Source of the DNA: Straminergon stramineum
Lineage: Eukaryota; Streptophyta; Bryopsida; Hypnales; Calliergonaceae
Length of the DNA stretch: 64,000 bases
Assembly: GCA_963920665.1 (NCBI GenBank)
Contig: OY987264.1
Coordinates: 26,950,906-27,014,905, forward strand
Direction of reading: 5' to 3'
Shown: positions 23,801-36,000 of the stretch, piece after piece
Layout: every line of letters starts with the position of its first letter
Position numbering within the stretch: the stretch's first letter is position 1
The notes under the pieces: generated by a model
Database searches by the model: none
What the model saw: only the letters and a program-made list of their open reading frames with translations
Told to the model about the DNA's origin: nothing
Translations under genes and position numbers: made by a program

Positions 23801-26686
23801 TGATGATTCAGGAGGAAACATTGGGCACAGCGCTTGAGCAATCAGTCGTTGAGGTAACTCTATCAGTTCTGTTGATTTCAGTTAATTCTTATGCTGGGGG
23901 AATTACGGGGAGTATTGGAAACTATGTTAGACCAAATATAAGGGGTCACTTAATGATTTTCAAGTAAAACTCAAAGTTTCTTTATTTCTAGTGAAGGCTC
24001 ATTTTTGTTTCAAAAGAATATTTATTGTAGTGTAAAATTTGCTCCAAAAATGCAATTATAAATAGTATTGAGTCTACTAAATATGTAGATATTAGAAAAC
24101 TAGATAATAAAGGTCACTTAAACCCCTCTCCATATTAGTTAATATCCCCTAATCAGTACCCTATTTGACTCGCGGAATATCTGTTTTAAACAATGAGTGT
24201 CTGCACCAAGATTGTATACAGCTTGATCAACATTTAAATTACTTGAGTGTCTGCAGTTTGCTGTTTTCACTCAATGGATTGATTTGTACCTCATGGTTCT
24301 AATGAAGAGTGTCTGAAGTGTTGAGTTAGCAGAGGTTACATTGTGAGTGAGTGTTGTGGTATTTGTGCAGCCATACATGCTAGCCATCGATTTTGAGAAG
24401 CTTGTGAGCAACATGATGTTCTCTGACAACATGACTCGACAAGGTAGAGTAGATCAGAACTCTTCAACCTCCTTGCAGGAGTAATATCTGCGAAACTGTT
24501 TTTTGTTTGCGCTTCCCAATGAAATTCGTTTTAAGTTTAATAGTAACAGAACATGGTAATTGTGTTCCAGGCTTGCAAGAATTCTTTAGTGTGGAACCCA
24601 AGCCAGGTTTTTCACAAACAGTGTTGGTGGAGATTTTGGAGGCTGGTGAATTGAAGCCTCCAAATGGTGCAGGTAAAGTTGTAACCTATTTTCTGTCCTG
24701 TTTCTGTTCCACTTGTTCCATCTTTGTAGAATTGCATCATGCTTGTTTACTACTTTACGTTTACAAATTGCTTCTATTTGTCAGATCATGGCCGTTGTGA
24801 ACATGATTCAAAATATTCTCGTTTTATTGCAAAGTCTTGAATTCCGTTTTATAATGATTTTTGCAGGTTTGCCTGATCCCTTTGTAGAAGTGACATTGGG
24901 GACACACAAACTGAAAACAAGTAGTCAAACAAAGACGGTCAATCCAGTTTGGACAAATGAGGTGAAGCGTATTCCAATCGTGAACTGGGCGTTACCAAAC
25001 CTGCTCACCTTGCAAGTGATCTCCAAGAGAAGTATGAAGATCCAAGGCCAACGTCAGCTTGGGTATGTTTCTCTACCCCATGCGAAAGTCCTGGGCATCG
25101 TATGTTTTTATAGCATTTGAATATCCTCATATGGCTGGTGAGTCCATTCATGCAGCACAAGTCATGTCAGTTCATTTTGAGGCGATAGTCCTCATGATCC
25201 ATATCTGGTGCTTATTAGAAGTCCCTTTGAGTTTTAAAGCAAGGGTTTTTGTGTGTGCGCAGGATATGCAGCATACCAGTCAACGATTACCGGAATGGGG
25301 AGCGCCATGTGAAGAAATTAAAGCTTGAGAATGATCGCCATTTTTCAACGGGTTGGATACGGGTTGCCATAACTGTGGAAAACTCTCAGGGTGTGGAGGA
25401 GCCAGCTCCAAGCATCGGATCTCAGGTATTAAATTTAACGATCAATCTACGTTTGTCTGGACAAGACATTTCAACCATTTTTAATGAAGTCTAGCAATTT
25501 GATTTGTCGAAACTTGGTCCCACTTCTTGTTTATATTGTGCTTTTCTACATGTTTGGTTTCAAGCGTGCAAATTGATTTTGTCTCTGTTGATTGCAGCCA
25601 ACAACTCGAGACCTTGAAAGCATTTCACCACCTCTATCTGCCGCCGCCACTACAATAAGTGCTCCTCTAATCCATACTCGGAGTACATCAACTGAAGATG
25701 TCGCTGCGCCCCATGAAGCAAGCGAAGAGGGTGGGAGCAGTGAGGTCATAAAAATGCCCTATGGTACGGATGGTGCCTTCTCAATAGAATTTCCAGGAGA
25801 GGGGGATTCTTTGTATTTTTCTGACCCCCCAACCACCAATTCACGGAAGCCAAAAAACGAAAAGGCCGCATTTGAATCCAAAGATAGGGATGCCAAAGTA
25901 AAGCGATCTATGATGAGCATCCTTAGACTTAAGAAACGAAGTACGAGTAAAGTCTCCCAGGAAATCTCGCCACCAGAGAGAGAGATGGCTTTGAGTGAGC
26001 ATTCAGGATATTCCAGCAGCTTGGACCACTCCACAGATCTCAAAATTTACCATGGTGCCTTGAATTTGAATTTGTTGTCCCCTGAGAGGCCTTCTAGAGA
26101 GCCTCCTCATGGGGACATTCGTCCTCTGAAGCTGGAAACCGTCCTTAGCGAGAATCGAGAAGCAATGAAGACCCCTGACCATGGGCACGATAGCATAAAT
26201 TTAACCGAACCACAACCTCATCAGGAGGTTAAGGGTTCTAGTCTCTCAGGGGAACTGATTTTCAGTTCACAAAGGGTACAAGAACCCGAGAAGCAGAACT
26301 CCAAGAATTCATGGTGGAAGAGCTGGACTAAACGGCCAAAGCGACGAACTACTCGAGGTAGCAGCAAACCGAAAATCGTCACGGAACTTGACCAACCTGA
26401 GGATGAGTCATATGACCCTAGCGACACCTCCGCGTCGCAATCCTTCAGGAAAGAGCCACAGGACATAGTCAAGGAATTACTCCTTCGCCCAGAGGACAAT
26501 GTTACTACCACTGACAATGGCCACAGCATTCTTACTTGTGGTCGCAGCAAGTCATGCCGACAAGACTCTCATAGCAAGAAGGTTGTCTCTAAAGGAGGCT
26601 TGTCGCAGTCGATGCGGTTAGAGCCCTCTGCTTCACTTCTCAAGACCATCCATGAGAAGCAAGGCCTTGATAGACCACAACATTGA
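20892..26686 (+). CDS. SMP/C2-domain ER membrane-contact-site protein (NTMC2T6-like), 12 exons
   Basis: Probable lipid-transfer/tethering protein anchored in the ER membrane. Exons: 20892-21050, 21399-21473, 22075-22218, 22684-22779, 22921-23037, 23491-23637, 23812-23853, 24371-24443, 24571-24672, 24867-25062, 25263-25425, 25598-26686. All phases agree and the product is about 800 residues. Order: a hydrophobic N-terminal hairpin (residues about 15-53), a short basic linker, an SMP domain (about 79-285) opening MTEGETLRWMNEGLKVMWPI with later motifs PWFLKRFKP, GWPVIGRVRFSF and PGAANWL, and a single C2 domain (about 290-420) with DPFVEV and NPVWTNE. A long Ser/Lys-rich tail with no domain I know is encoded by the last exon. 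Plant NTMC2T6 proteins share the TM-SMP-C2 order and this SMP start. In the C2 domain only DPF is obvious among calcium-binding acidic residues, so calcium binding is uncertain. The first in-frame ATG (20892) was chosen; an upstream GTG (20859) is not credible. Confidence 0.88.
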
Positions 26687-27170
26687 GGTATGTATGTTGT
26701 TGCACTATCAAGGGTTTGCACCTGCTACCTATACCCTTGTGGCATAGTTAGTAAAACTATCCCAAATAGACTCTTTATTCACCTTGGTCTTTGGGCCAAT
26801 GTGGATCCTCTTCTGTTTTACCATAAGCATTGAAATCTTTACTGCTCAACTGTACAATCTGACCCATATTTGTCAAGGAGGAGCTTTAGTTGGTGGTAGC
26901 ATTCTCCTGAAGCCACTGTTACAATATCATTTGCGAACTCACTGTAAAGTTACTTGAGGCTCATTGGTTACTGTATGATTCCAGGGTTTATCCCTGCAGA
27001 ACTTGAGCTGTTCTCTTCCATCTGTTACAAATTTATTTTATTAAGGTATTCAACTGCCATTGCAGTTTGATTTCATGTGCCGTGAAGTGTGCTGTTTGTT
27101 TTTGTGTCTACATGTTAGAAATTTCTGTATAATGGTGTCACTGATTGGCGTAGCATAATAGAGATTTCCT
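26687..27170 (+). other. 3' flank of the SMP/C2 gene
   Basis: No frame of note. Moderately T-rich sequence, consistent with a 3' untranslated region up to the family A MITE at 27171. No single polyadenylation signal can be picked with confidence. Confidence 0.4.
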
Positions 27171-27399
27171 TTAACCTGTTAATGTTGCCATGGACACTAA
27201 TTGTCCGATGGAAGACAAAGAATCCCTCTATGTAGACAAAAGTGTAGATGTTCATCCTTGGAATATTGTGTAAAAAGGTAAGGCCTTGCATAGTAGTTTG
27301 ATCTCCAATGAGTACTTTTAGTGTTTTTTTGAGCAAATGATTCACATAGTACCCAAAAGGATGATTTCCATGGTGACTAGCCCGTCCTTCTAGGGTTAA
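27171..27399 (-). mobile_element. TTAA-flanked MITE, family A
   Basis: 229 bp, reverse orientation. It starts TTAACCTGTTAATGTTGCC and ends CCTTCTAGGGTTAA. It lies about 480 bp downstream of the SMP/C2 stop codon. Confidence 0.75.
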
Positions 27400-27957
27400 G
27401 TCCAACTTAAAGATTTAGTGTTGTGTTTTTCTTTTTGACTTCTGATAAGTAAGTGTAATTTATAATCAATGGAATACAACCTACTAATCCAAATTAATTG
27501 CATCCCTACATACTTTCTCACATAACTTATACAAAATAGTGAAATAAGATTGCCTTAATAGTTACATTGACTTAATAGTTAGGTTGCCTTACTCCCCAAA
27601 AGTTACTTCATAAGCTATCAAAGTCAACAAATACTTCTACAAATATTTCCATTTGTACACATAGAGGTTCATGAGTCCCAATGACAACAATACCTAGTTC
27701 AAAAGTAGAACATTCTTGTATAGTAATAGTAAATATTTATGTAGAGTCAAATGTCAAGAAATTAATAAGGGGCAACCTAATTTTACTATTTTGTGTATAT
27801 TCGATAGCCTCATTCATCTAATCTGACCTCGCTCCAATGGAATGATGATGCAAAATCTTTTGCACCCATTAGCAGCTACTAATACACACATGGCAAAAGC
27901 CAAGAAGAGCAAGAGGAGTGAAGGCAGCCAGCTATGTGAGAGAAAATTAATATAGTA
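27400..27957. other. AT-rich intergenic sequence
   Basis: Nothing recognisable. No frame above background. Confidence 0.5.
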
Positions 27958-28221
27958 CTCCCTCTATCCTAAAATGATTGTCCACAATTTGGTTGGGATT
28001 TTGTTATGCCAGTTCCATTGATCATATTGTGAAAAACATAATTAATTAAGAAAAGTTCCAAATTTTATATCACTATAATCAATGAAGAACATTGCAACAT
28101 GCATTCATTGCAACCTATATATTAAAATTAGCCACAAGGAAGTCACCTTATGACATACTCAAAACAAGCTTATAAAAACATGCTACATTTAAAGTGGACA
28201 ACCATTTTTGGATAGAGGGAG
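27958..28221. mobile_element. Stowaway-like MITE (Tc1/mariner type)
   Basis: 264 bp. The left end is CTCCCTCTATCCTAAAATG. The right end is TTTTTGGATAGAGGGAG, which matches the CTCCCTC...AAAAT terminus of plant Stowaway elements. TA precedes the left end; the right flank reads TG, so the usual TA duplication has drifted on one side. The arms extend inward (attgtccac / gtggacaa). Confidence 0.85.
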
Positions 28222-29062
28222 TGAACTAGAAGCCAAAGAAAAATCACCAACAATTGAGGGGCTAAGCTTAAATTATTTCAAGTTAGTGACTCTTTATTTC
28301 TCATCAAGGTCTAAATAGGGCATGGGCCCTAGCCATTACCTATTCAATTCAAACAATTTTACACTTGGGAAAAATACAAGAATTTTTTTATTTGACACAC
28401 ATGATAAAATTTTGAAATTTTGAAATTCATATTTGGAATTAGAGGCCACAAATGATCTAAGCAGGAGATGAGTAGGACACATCTCAATCAAGCACAAAAT
28501 CAAGGGCTATTTTTTTTAAATTCACCTTTAAAATGGGGAGGTTTATTGGATTTTGAATGGCCACTTTAACATCTTGTCATTAAGTCATTACCCCAAGCAT
28601 GGTTTAATAATGGAGAAAACTTTGGAGTTTATTATTTTCCACACATGATGAAATTTTGAAATTTTAAATTCACATTAGAAATTAGAGACCCCAAATTGAA
28701 AATGAATGATTAAGATTTTTGTATTCAAGATTTTGTGCAAGGGTGTCCATTGCAAATCTTGATTTCTTGTATTGAGGGTTATTGGAAATGAGCCTAAAAT
28801 ACATTAGATCTTGGAGAATTAATCGTATTACAAATTCATTTTTAAAATTGTAGATTATATCTTGAGAAGCCATAACTTGATTGAAGTTATGCATGTTATG
28901 CTATGTAACCTCATATTTTTTTGGTACCCTCAATTTTAGATATGACATGAAAAAAGAGAATTAAAAAACTTCAAATCACTTTCAAAATTTTAACACCCTC
29001 ATAATGAAACTTTATAATCTTTTAATCCATAAGCAATATGGTTATGTTTTCCTATTCCATAT
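28222..29062. other. AT-rich intergenic sequence
   Basis: No gene seen. The motif ttttgaaattttgaaattcatattt (trimmed: ttttgaaattttgaaa) occurs near 28405 and again, shortened, near 28650, suggesting local duplication. Confidence 0.4.
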
Positions 29063-30262
29063 CACTAGAAGAAAATGAGGGGTTTTGCAATTGCAAAAAA
29101 CAATTGGTTTTGAGTTGCATAGGATATTTTGTGACTGGTACTAATTTGGAGCCCTAGTTGTAGTGGACAAGTTGCATGTAAGATTGTAGTTGTAAGTTGC
29201 GGCAACCTACTTAGAACTTCATTGATGAACTTTTTTGACGTGGTTGCTTATGTGGTATTTGTTGCCAAGTGAAGTCTGTCACTCAATTGAAGAGTGTGCA
29301 ACTTATTGTCAACTCATTTGCGACTAATGTATAACTTATTTGTGACTCATTTGTGACTTCATTGTGACTTGTCTATGATTCATTTGCAACATGTCCAAGA
29401 CTTTTAGATTTTGAAATTTTGAAATTTCAATCTCAATGATTCATAGATTTCAGATCTAGCTTTTTTTTAAATTATAATATTGGTATTTTATAGATTTCAT
29501 TAGTTTCAAAAATTCTACAATTTCAAAGGTTTTAAAAAATTTTGGATTTTAAATATTCTTAGATTTATGTAGAATGTAGAAACTACAAATTGTTGAAATC
29601 TACACACTATAGAAATCTACAAAATGTAGAAATCTTTGAATTCTATTGACAAAATTCATTACATTACAATACAACAACTTACATGTCTTATATGTTCAAC
29701 CTAAGTAAATGATACTCGTCACAATTGATATGGTACAATTTATATAACACAATTGGGAAATGACTGTGGAAACAACTAAAAAATGACTAATAAACAACTT
29801 TGATACAACTAGGAAACACTTGGGAATTAATTGAAAACAATTAGAAATTGACTAGGAAACAACTAGCCTCGTTTTACAATTGCAATTGCTTTCTAGTCGT
29901 TTCCTAGTTGTCTTTTGCTATAGTAGATTGACAAAGTGGATTCCATAGAGCATAGACTTGTCTACATTGACAACTATGATGAATATTAGATGAAGAATAA
30001 ATCACATTCATTCTGAATTTGAACTCTCTTACAACTCTTATAATCCTACACTTCATTCTATGACTATGCAACTAAAACAATGTATTCACTTCATTCTACA
30101 ACTACTTTGCAACTAAACATTGTACTATTGATGTATAAAAATGATGTCAAATAATGACGTAAGAATTTGGTGCAAATAGAGAAGGGTATAGTCATAGGAT
30201 AGTTGTATAGGACACTTAGTCACATTTTAGTCAGTTGTGGCGAATACATTTTTCTTCTAGTG
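29063..30262. mobile_element. CACTA-like non-autonomous transposon
   Basis: About 1.2 kb. The left terminus CACTAGAAGAAAATG and right terminus CATTTTTCTTCTAGTG are inverted and resemble the CACTACAAGAAAA ends of plant CACTA (En/Spm) elements. Subterminal regions are rich in short repeats: gtgact/gcaact units near 29.3 kb, aactaggaaac units near 29.8 kb and ctacaaa/gtagaa units near 29.6 kb. Such repeats are typical of transposase-binding regions. No transposase frame is present. Confidence 0.7.
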
Positions 30263-31450
30263 ATATGATTGTTGCTATGTCTAGTTTGAATTTTTATAGT
30301 TACAATTCAAAACAATATGATAAAACTTGTCAAAATGTGTTTTTTTTGTTCAATTTAGAGCAAATTTCAAGATGGTTCCAAAAAACCTTGGGCATTTAGG
30401 GCTTAAAAATAGATTTTATAAACCATTTAAGAATTAACTGATAGTGAAATTGATACTATTTTATAGTGAATATTATTTCCAAGTTTGTTTCAACAATTTG
30501 TCAAAAAAATTGTGGAATAGGGAATTTGGGGCGTCTAATTCCAAATGTGAATTCCAAATATTTAAATTTAAATAATGGATTGCAAATGAAAAAACTCTAG
30601 TATTTTTTCCAAAGGTAAATTGTATGGAAAATGACTTTGTCAATAGTACAATGTTAAAGTGGTCATTCAAAGTTTGATAAGTCTCCATTCTACAAGCATT
30701 CTTTTATATAAAAGGCCCCATATTTTGTCCTTGATTGAGATGAATTCTACTCCTCTCTTGCTAAGCTAATTCGCAACCTCTGATTTCAAATATGAATTCA
30801 AAATTTCAAAATTTATCATGTTTGTCAAAATAAAAAATTCCTATGTATTCCTAAGCGTAAAACTAGGGACTTCAAAAGAACTTAAGCTTAGCCCACCATT
30901 TGTTGGTAATTTTGCTATGCCTTCTAGTTTATTAATTTTCTCTCACTCAATTGTTTTTGCTCCGCTAACTCTTCCTCTTCTTCACCTTGAATGAATTTCA
31001 TGAGTGAGGATTCTAGAGAGGAAAAGGCAACTTTTCTAAAGGCTATTGAATGTTATGAGCAATGACAAATGCTCTTGATAATTCTCAAGTAGGACATGAC
31101 CTCATCAACCTTCAACTAAGTATATTGTCTTGGCAAAACAATTTTTCTACCACAAATCATAAGTGTCTACGAGACAAAGAGCATCACTTGAAAAGTAGAT
31201 GACCTATTGCTACCAACCTTCATTGGAATCCAACTACCATTGTTGCCTACTTTAAATGTCAAGATTGACTCTATTTCGCATGGAGGCCTCATTGTGAAAT
31301 AAAACAAAGAGACAACATAGGGTTTGCCACAAGATAGACTAGGTTTGCTAAGATAACAAGAAAGGCGAGGAGGCAAGTGGTGGGAGATCCTAAACTTGAC
31401 ATGCAAAAGGGAGGACAATAGTGGTTGGCCTTGCACAATTGCAAACTATT
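30263..31450. other. AT-rich intergenic sequence
   Basis: No supported gene. The minus-strand frames at 30473-30688 and 31167-31436 carry no family motif. Confidence 0.45.
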
Positions 31451-32055
31451 TTAACCCCTAAAGGACCATAAGGCCACCATATGGCTTCTGCAACTATATT
31501 TGTAGAAAATTTGGAATGTGAACCTCACCAATAGTCTGTGACCAACAAAGAGACCCTAGATGGTTTTTTTTGCTGAATCCATCGGTACAATTTGATCAAA
31601 AAGTGATTGAGTGAGCGATTTTCTATGAATTTTTTGAGAATAGGAAAAGTACTCTAGGCTATCACTTCACGTGCTCATATCTTTTTTTCCACATCTCAAA
31701 ATGATTTGAAAAAAATTGCACATCTAAATCATGATGATATGTACTTATGGAAAAAAAAAATCAGAGTTTTGGGATCACTTTTGAGCATTCCGATTTCAAC
31801 ATTTCAATTTCAGCACATGTACAAAGTTCCGCAGAACTACATATCTTTCACCAATGTTGTCAACAGTGGCATTTTCTCAAAAATTCTACAATTTTGTTGA
31901 TCTTTTTTTCATAAGAAAGCTACATAAGTCTTCTTTCATTTCAACAGTGGTGATCATCAAAGGCTTATTGCACATTTGAGAAATTATGCTTGTTATAAGA
32001 GCTAGTCAAGAAAACAAGAGCTTTGCTCAGACACCCCCAGTCCTTTAGAGGTTAA
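31451..32055. mobile_element. TTAA-flanked element, family C (long form)
   Basis: 605 bp. The left end is TTAACCCCTAAAGGACC and the right end is GGTTAA preceded by AGTCCTTTAGA, that is TTAACCTCTAAAGGACT inverted. The same ends, on a 79-bp element, occur at 35434-35512. No transposase frame. Confidence 0.7.
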
Positions 32056-32827
32056 TTAGGGGGGCAAGTGTAGTTTGATTGTAGGAATGTGCAAGAACTT
32101 TGAGGGGAACTAGGTGCCCTGAAGGATGCCGACTTCTTTTCTAATGCTTCAAATTCTAGTTCTTAATGACTTTCAATAAATATTATAAATATCTATTATA
32201 TTATCCACTAATCTTAATAGATGATGGATGGATGTTATCCACACTTCCAACAATACTTTACTACCAAATAAGTGTAAATGAGACCTATGCAATTTTTTAT
32301 ACTTTGGAATGGATTCATACATCTTTACACTTGTTTGCAAACTCAAACCCTAGAAATTTCTTAACTATAATAAACAACTTCTATGAATGAGAGCCTAAGG
32401 TCAAGAACCATACCCAGAGTTTGAAAACTTCTATCATCAAAACCATGCATGCAATCCAAGAGAATCTAGATTCAATTTTTTGATGTCTAAGAAGACACAA
32501 TTCTCCCCAAACTCCTCCAATTAGTCTCGAAATATTCAATTTTAGCGCTAATTAAATTAAGGTTAGTTAGTATCCTAAACCTTAAAACCCTAAAAAAAAG
32601 AAAAAAAAAAGAAAAAAACTTAGAAAACTTGCAAATTTGGAAACTTGGTACCCAAGCCATTTTCGATTTTTTTGCTCTGAAGAACGGAGAATGCGTTTGC
32701 TGCTGCAGATTTTTCACGAACGCCTCCGATTTCGTGTGCGATGGCGTGGTGCAAATCCTGGCATGTTGCCGGAGGTTGATCCAATTGGCGCCATCTGGCC
32801 ATTGTTGCAGTGCAAGCGAGGAATTGA
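32056..32827. other. Intergenic region and probable promoter/leader of the SLC25 gene
   Basis: AT-rich to about 32640, ending in a poly-A/G tract at 32594-32618, then GC-richer to the ATG. The overlapping frames on both strands at 32620-32986 are the 5' leader and shadows of exon 1. Confidence 0.45.
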
Positions 32828-35800
32828 ATGGCGGAGGTGGGAAGTGGGAGTGTTGCTGAACAGTATGTCTTTGGGAAGCGGATGCTCGCGGGTGCCATTT
32901 CCGGTGGCCTGGCGGATGGGCTCATGTACCCCATGATGACCGTGAAATCGAGACTCCAGGTACAGTTCTCGCAGTGTAATTGCCATTCTGCAGTTGAATG
33001 AATTTGCAGGTTGGAACGAAGAATTTGGGTTTTTAGTTGGAATTTCGAAATTAGGGTTTTGGTTTTCGCAATTATATTTGTTTTGTGACCTTCTCTAATT
33101 GATATTTAAGAATATCTTGCACATTTTGCCTTACTCTCATTGATTGTAGCACTAAGCATTCAAATTTAGTTGAATCTAAGATGTTGGGGTTTAAGTTGGA
33201 TCGAGGAAATCAGGGTTTTAATTGAAACTAAAGCCTCTTTATCATGACCTTCTCGTAATTTACATTCGAGAGTATCTTGCACATTCGCTTCAACCTCGTT
33301 GATTGTAGCACACTTGGAATGCATTCAAATTAAGTTGAATCTAAGATATTCGAGTTTAGGGTTGGTTGGAACGAGGACATCAGGGTTTAGTTGCAGCAAA
33401 GAAATTAGGGTAAAAAATTAGGGTTTGTGTTGGAGCTCGGAGATGAGGGTTTTAGTTGCTGCTAAGAAATCAGGGTTTTGAAACAGGTACAAGGAAGTGG
33501 ACGGTGGGGATCCACAGGAGCCTTGTACATGTATGGAGGGCCAGTGCATGCCATTCGGACCATCGCGGTCAACGAGGGCTGGCGAACTTTCTACAAGGGC
33601 TACGCTACGGTCACGGTGGGAGTTTCTTCAACAGCCTTGTACATGACAACGTACCAAACCATCAAAGGGCTTCTTCCAGGTATTGATTGTCTCTACTCCA
33701 CTTGAGCCTCATGCTTTCAAATTGGAGCTACCAGAAGCGATCACAAGTCAAGTGTGAAAGCCTAAAGGCTAGAGTCTAAATCCCTTTGCTGATCAAATAT
33801 AATCTTGCAAAGCGCCTGCTGCCATGTCATTTGAACTTGGGGTTAGGATTAGTGTGCCATATCAGTGTGCCTCTGGTAAAGTAAGAAATCCTAATATGTC
33901 TTTCATGAGTGATCTGACTTCGTAGTAGAACTTACAGATGCCATGAATTACGAAGGCAAACGAAAATGAGAAGGAATGGAAGTTTGAAATTGTGATTTGT
34001 TGGTGAGATTAGACTCGGTTCACACCCTTTGTGTCTGAATATCTCATTGTACACCAACTGCATCGCCAAAATAAAGCTCTAGACGGCCACAGTGGAAATG
34101 TGGCCACAACAGGCCTTCTACCTTATTGCATAGAGAATGCTGAGTTATCTTTATTTGGCTGAATGAATGAGCCACACAAATATCCTGAACAACGTGTTTT
34201 TTTTTAATGCTCTTCATACTTATTTTATTTTTCGTTTTCCTGCTGCGCAGGTGGACAGGATAATCATGTGGTACAGTTTGGAAGTGGAATAATTGCCACT
34301 TTTGCGCAAGCAATAGTAGCTGTGCCTGTGGAGGTTATTCGGCAACGGCAGATGGTTCAGACTGCCTCTGCAGGCTCCTACATGGTAGGATCCCAACCCT
34401 AAACTTTTGGGGCTTTTGGAAATTCTGTAGATAAGAGTAGAGTCATTAACGTCTGGGATGCCCAAGCTAAAAATTAGAAATCTCACTTCGGAAATTAATT
34501 GTCGATTTGAAACATATTTCGTATATGTAAAAATGTGGCTTAATATTCCTTCTTTTTACTGTTGCATTTTTTTACCTTCTTTGAAGCTCCGTAAATGATT
34601 TATCTCAACTCCTATGGGTATGGAATCAACCACTTTGGGGGTCAATGGAGAATATATTCATGGTCAGAACCAATTTTGCAGAGTCTTCTCAAGTTGCTTA
34701 ACGTGGATGTCAAACTTCATGATATAATATTCATGATTAAGCGTTAGTTTTCTTGGAAAGCTAAGCAAGAATATACAGGTTGCAAATGGTGGCTGATGCT
34801 ATTACATTTCGATTTTAGTTTCTTCTTAAAAGAGATTTCCGGAACAGGATCTGGATCACCTCCTGATTTTCGAGTTGAAGTTGCAATGTGCAGTCGCCAT
34901 GGCTTGGTGGTAGGAAAGGATACTTATTATCCACAATCAACGACCTCAGCTAATAATTCTTTTCATTAGCAGTGATTGGAGAGGCTCCTCAACCGTGGAT
35001 TGGTATGACCCCGAGTGAATTCTAAATCCCTTGAGGAGTTTGACACCCACAATAAGAACGCAGTGGAATTATAATGTCGCATTCCTTGTGTTCAATTCTT
35101 GCAGGGTTCCCTCCACACAGCCCAAAGCATCTACCGCCTGGAAGGAGTGCGCGCCTTGTACCGAGGCTTTCTCTTGAACCAAATGCTGTGTGTCCCATTC
35201 AATGCGGTGTTCATGCCACTCTGGGAAGCCAGCAAGCACGCGTGTGCACAGCTCTCGGGAGCCCCATCCATTGAGAAGCTTGAATTTCAATATGAACTTG
35301 GGAGCGCATTTTTCCCTTCTGCCATTGCTGCTGCTTTGACAAATCCCATGGTGAGTGTTCTCCTTCCCCCTCTTCTTTTACACTTTAGTCCCGAGGTGCC
35401 CAAGCTCAACATAGAAAGAGTCCACTTCGGAAGTTAACCCCTAAAGGACCATAAGGCCACCAGGTGGCTTCTGCAACACTGTATTTTGCACCCCTGGTCC
35501 TTTAGGGGTTAACAGTCAATCTCTTGTATTAATACAAACTGTGTTATGGTTTCATCCATCACGTTCTCATCCACGAAATTTTCTTTCTTTTGTTCTTACT
35601 AAACATCCAAACATCTTCTCAATGAAACTTTGCAGCTTGATGAAACCTTTTGGAGGTGGTGTCTGTTCTATTTCTAGTAAATTTCGAAACGTATGTTTAC
35701 TGTTAATAACGTAGGGTATGATTTCTACTTTGTGTTGGTGCATTTTGAGATTTTTTTTGATATATTGGAATATTGCAGGATGTGATCAAAACCAGAATAC

Positions 35801-36000
35801 AAGTACAAGGGAAGAGCAATGTGATTAGCAAAACCCAGTATTCTGGCGCTTGGGATGCAGCTAAAGTGATTTACAGGGATGAAGGAATGACTGGCTTTGC
35901 AAGGGGTATGACATCGCGAATGTTGTGGGTTGCACCCTCAGTAATGATCTGTTTCACAACCTATGACCAGCTCATGAAATGGCTCATTCCAAGTTCTTGA
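32828..36000 (+). CDS. Mitochondrial carrier family (SLC25) protein, SLC25A44-like, 5 exons
   Basis: Inner-membrane solute carrier, probably mitochondrial. Exons: 32828-32959, 33487-33679, 34251-34384, 35105-35350, 35779-36000. Phases agree and the product is 308 residues, normal for the family. Three tandem carrier repeats each carry a signature after the odd-numbered helix: PMMTVKSR (residues about 34-41), PVEVIRQR (second repeat) and PMDVIKTR (third repeat). Matrix-helix motifs such as EGWRTFYKGY, EGVRALYRGF and EGMTGFARGM follow. The first signature lacks the usual acidic residue at position 3. The third-repeat context (LTNPMDVIKTRIQVQGK) and the non-acidic first signature resemble SLC25A44-type carriers, which move branched-chain amino acids in mammals. 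The substrate here is not known. The start ATG is the first in frame and gives a standard short N-terminus. Intron 4 contains a 79-bp MITE. Confidence 0.88.
35434..35512. mobile_element. 79-bp TTAA-flanked hairpin MITE in SLC25 intron 4
   Basis: It starts TTAACCCCTAAAGGACC and ends GGTCCTTTAGGGGTTAA, a perfect 17-bp terminal inverted repeat including TTAA. The first 32 bases follow the left end of the 605-bp element at 31451-32055 (ataaggccacca, ggcttctgcaac), so it looks like an internal-deletion derivative. Confidence 0.85.
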
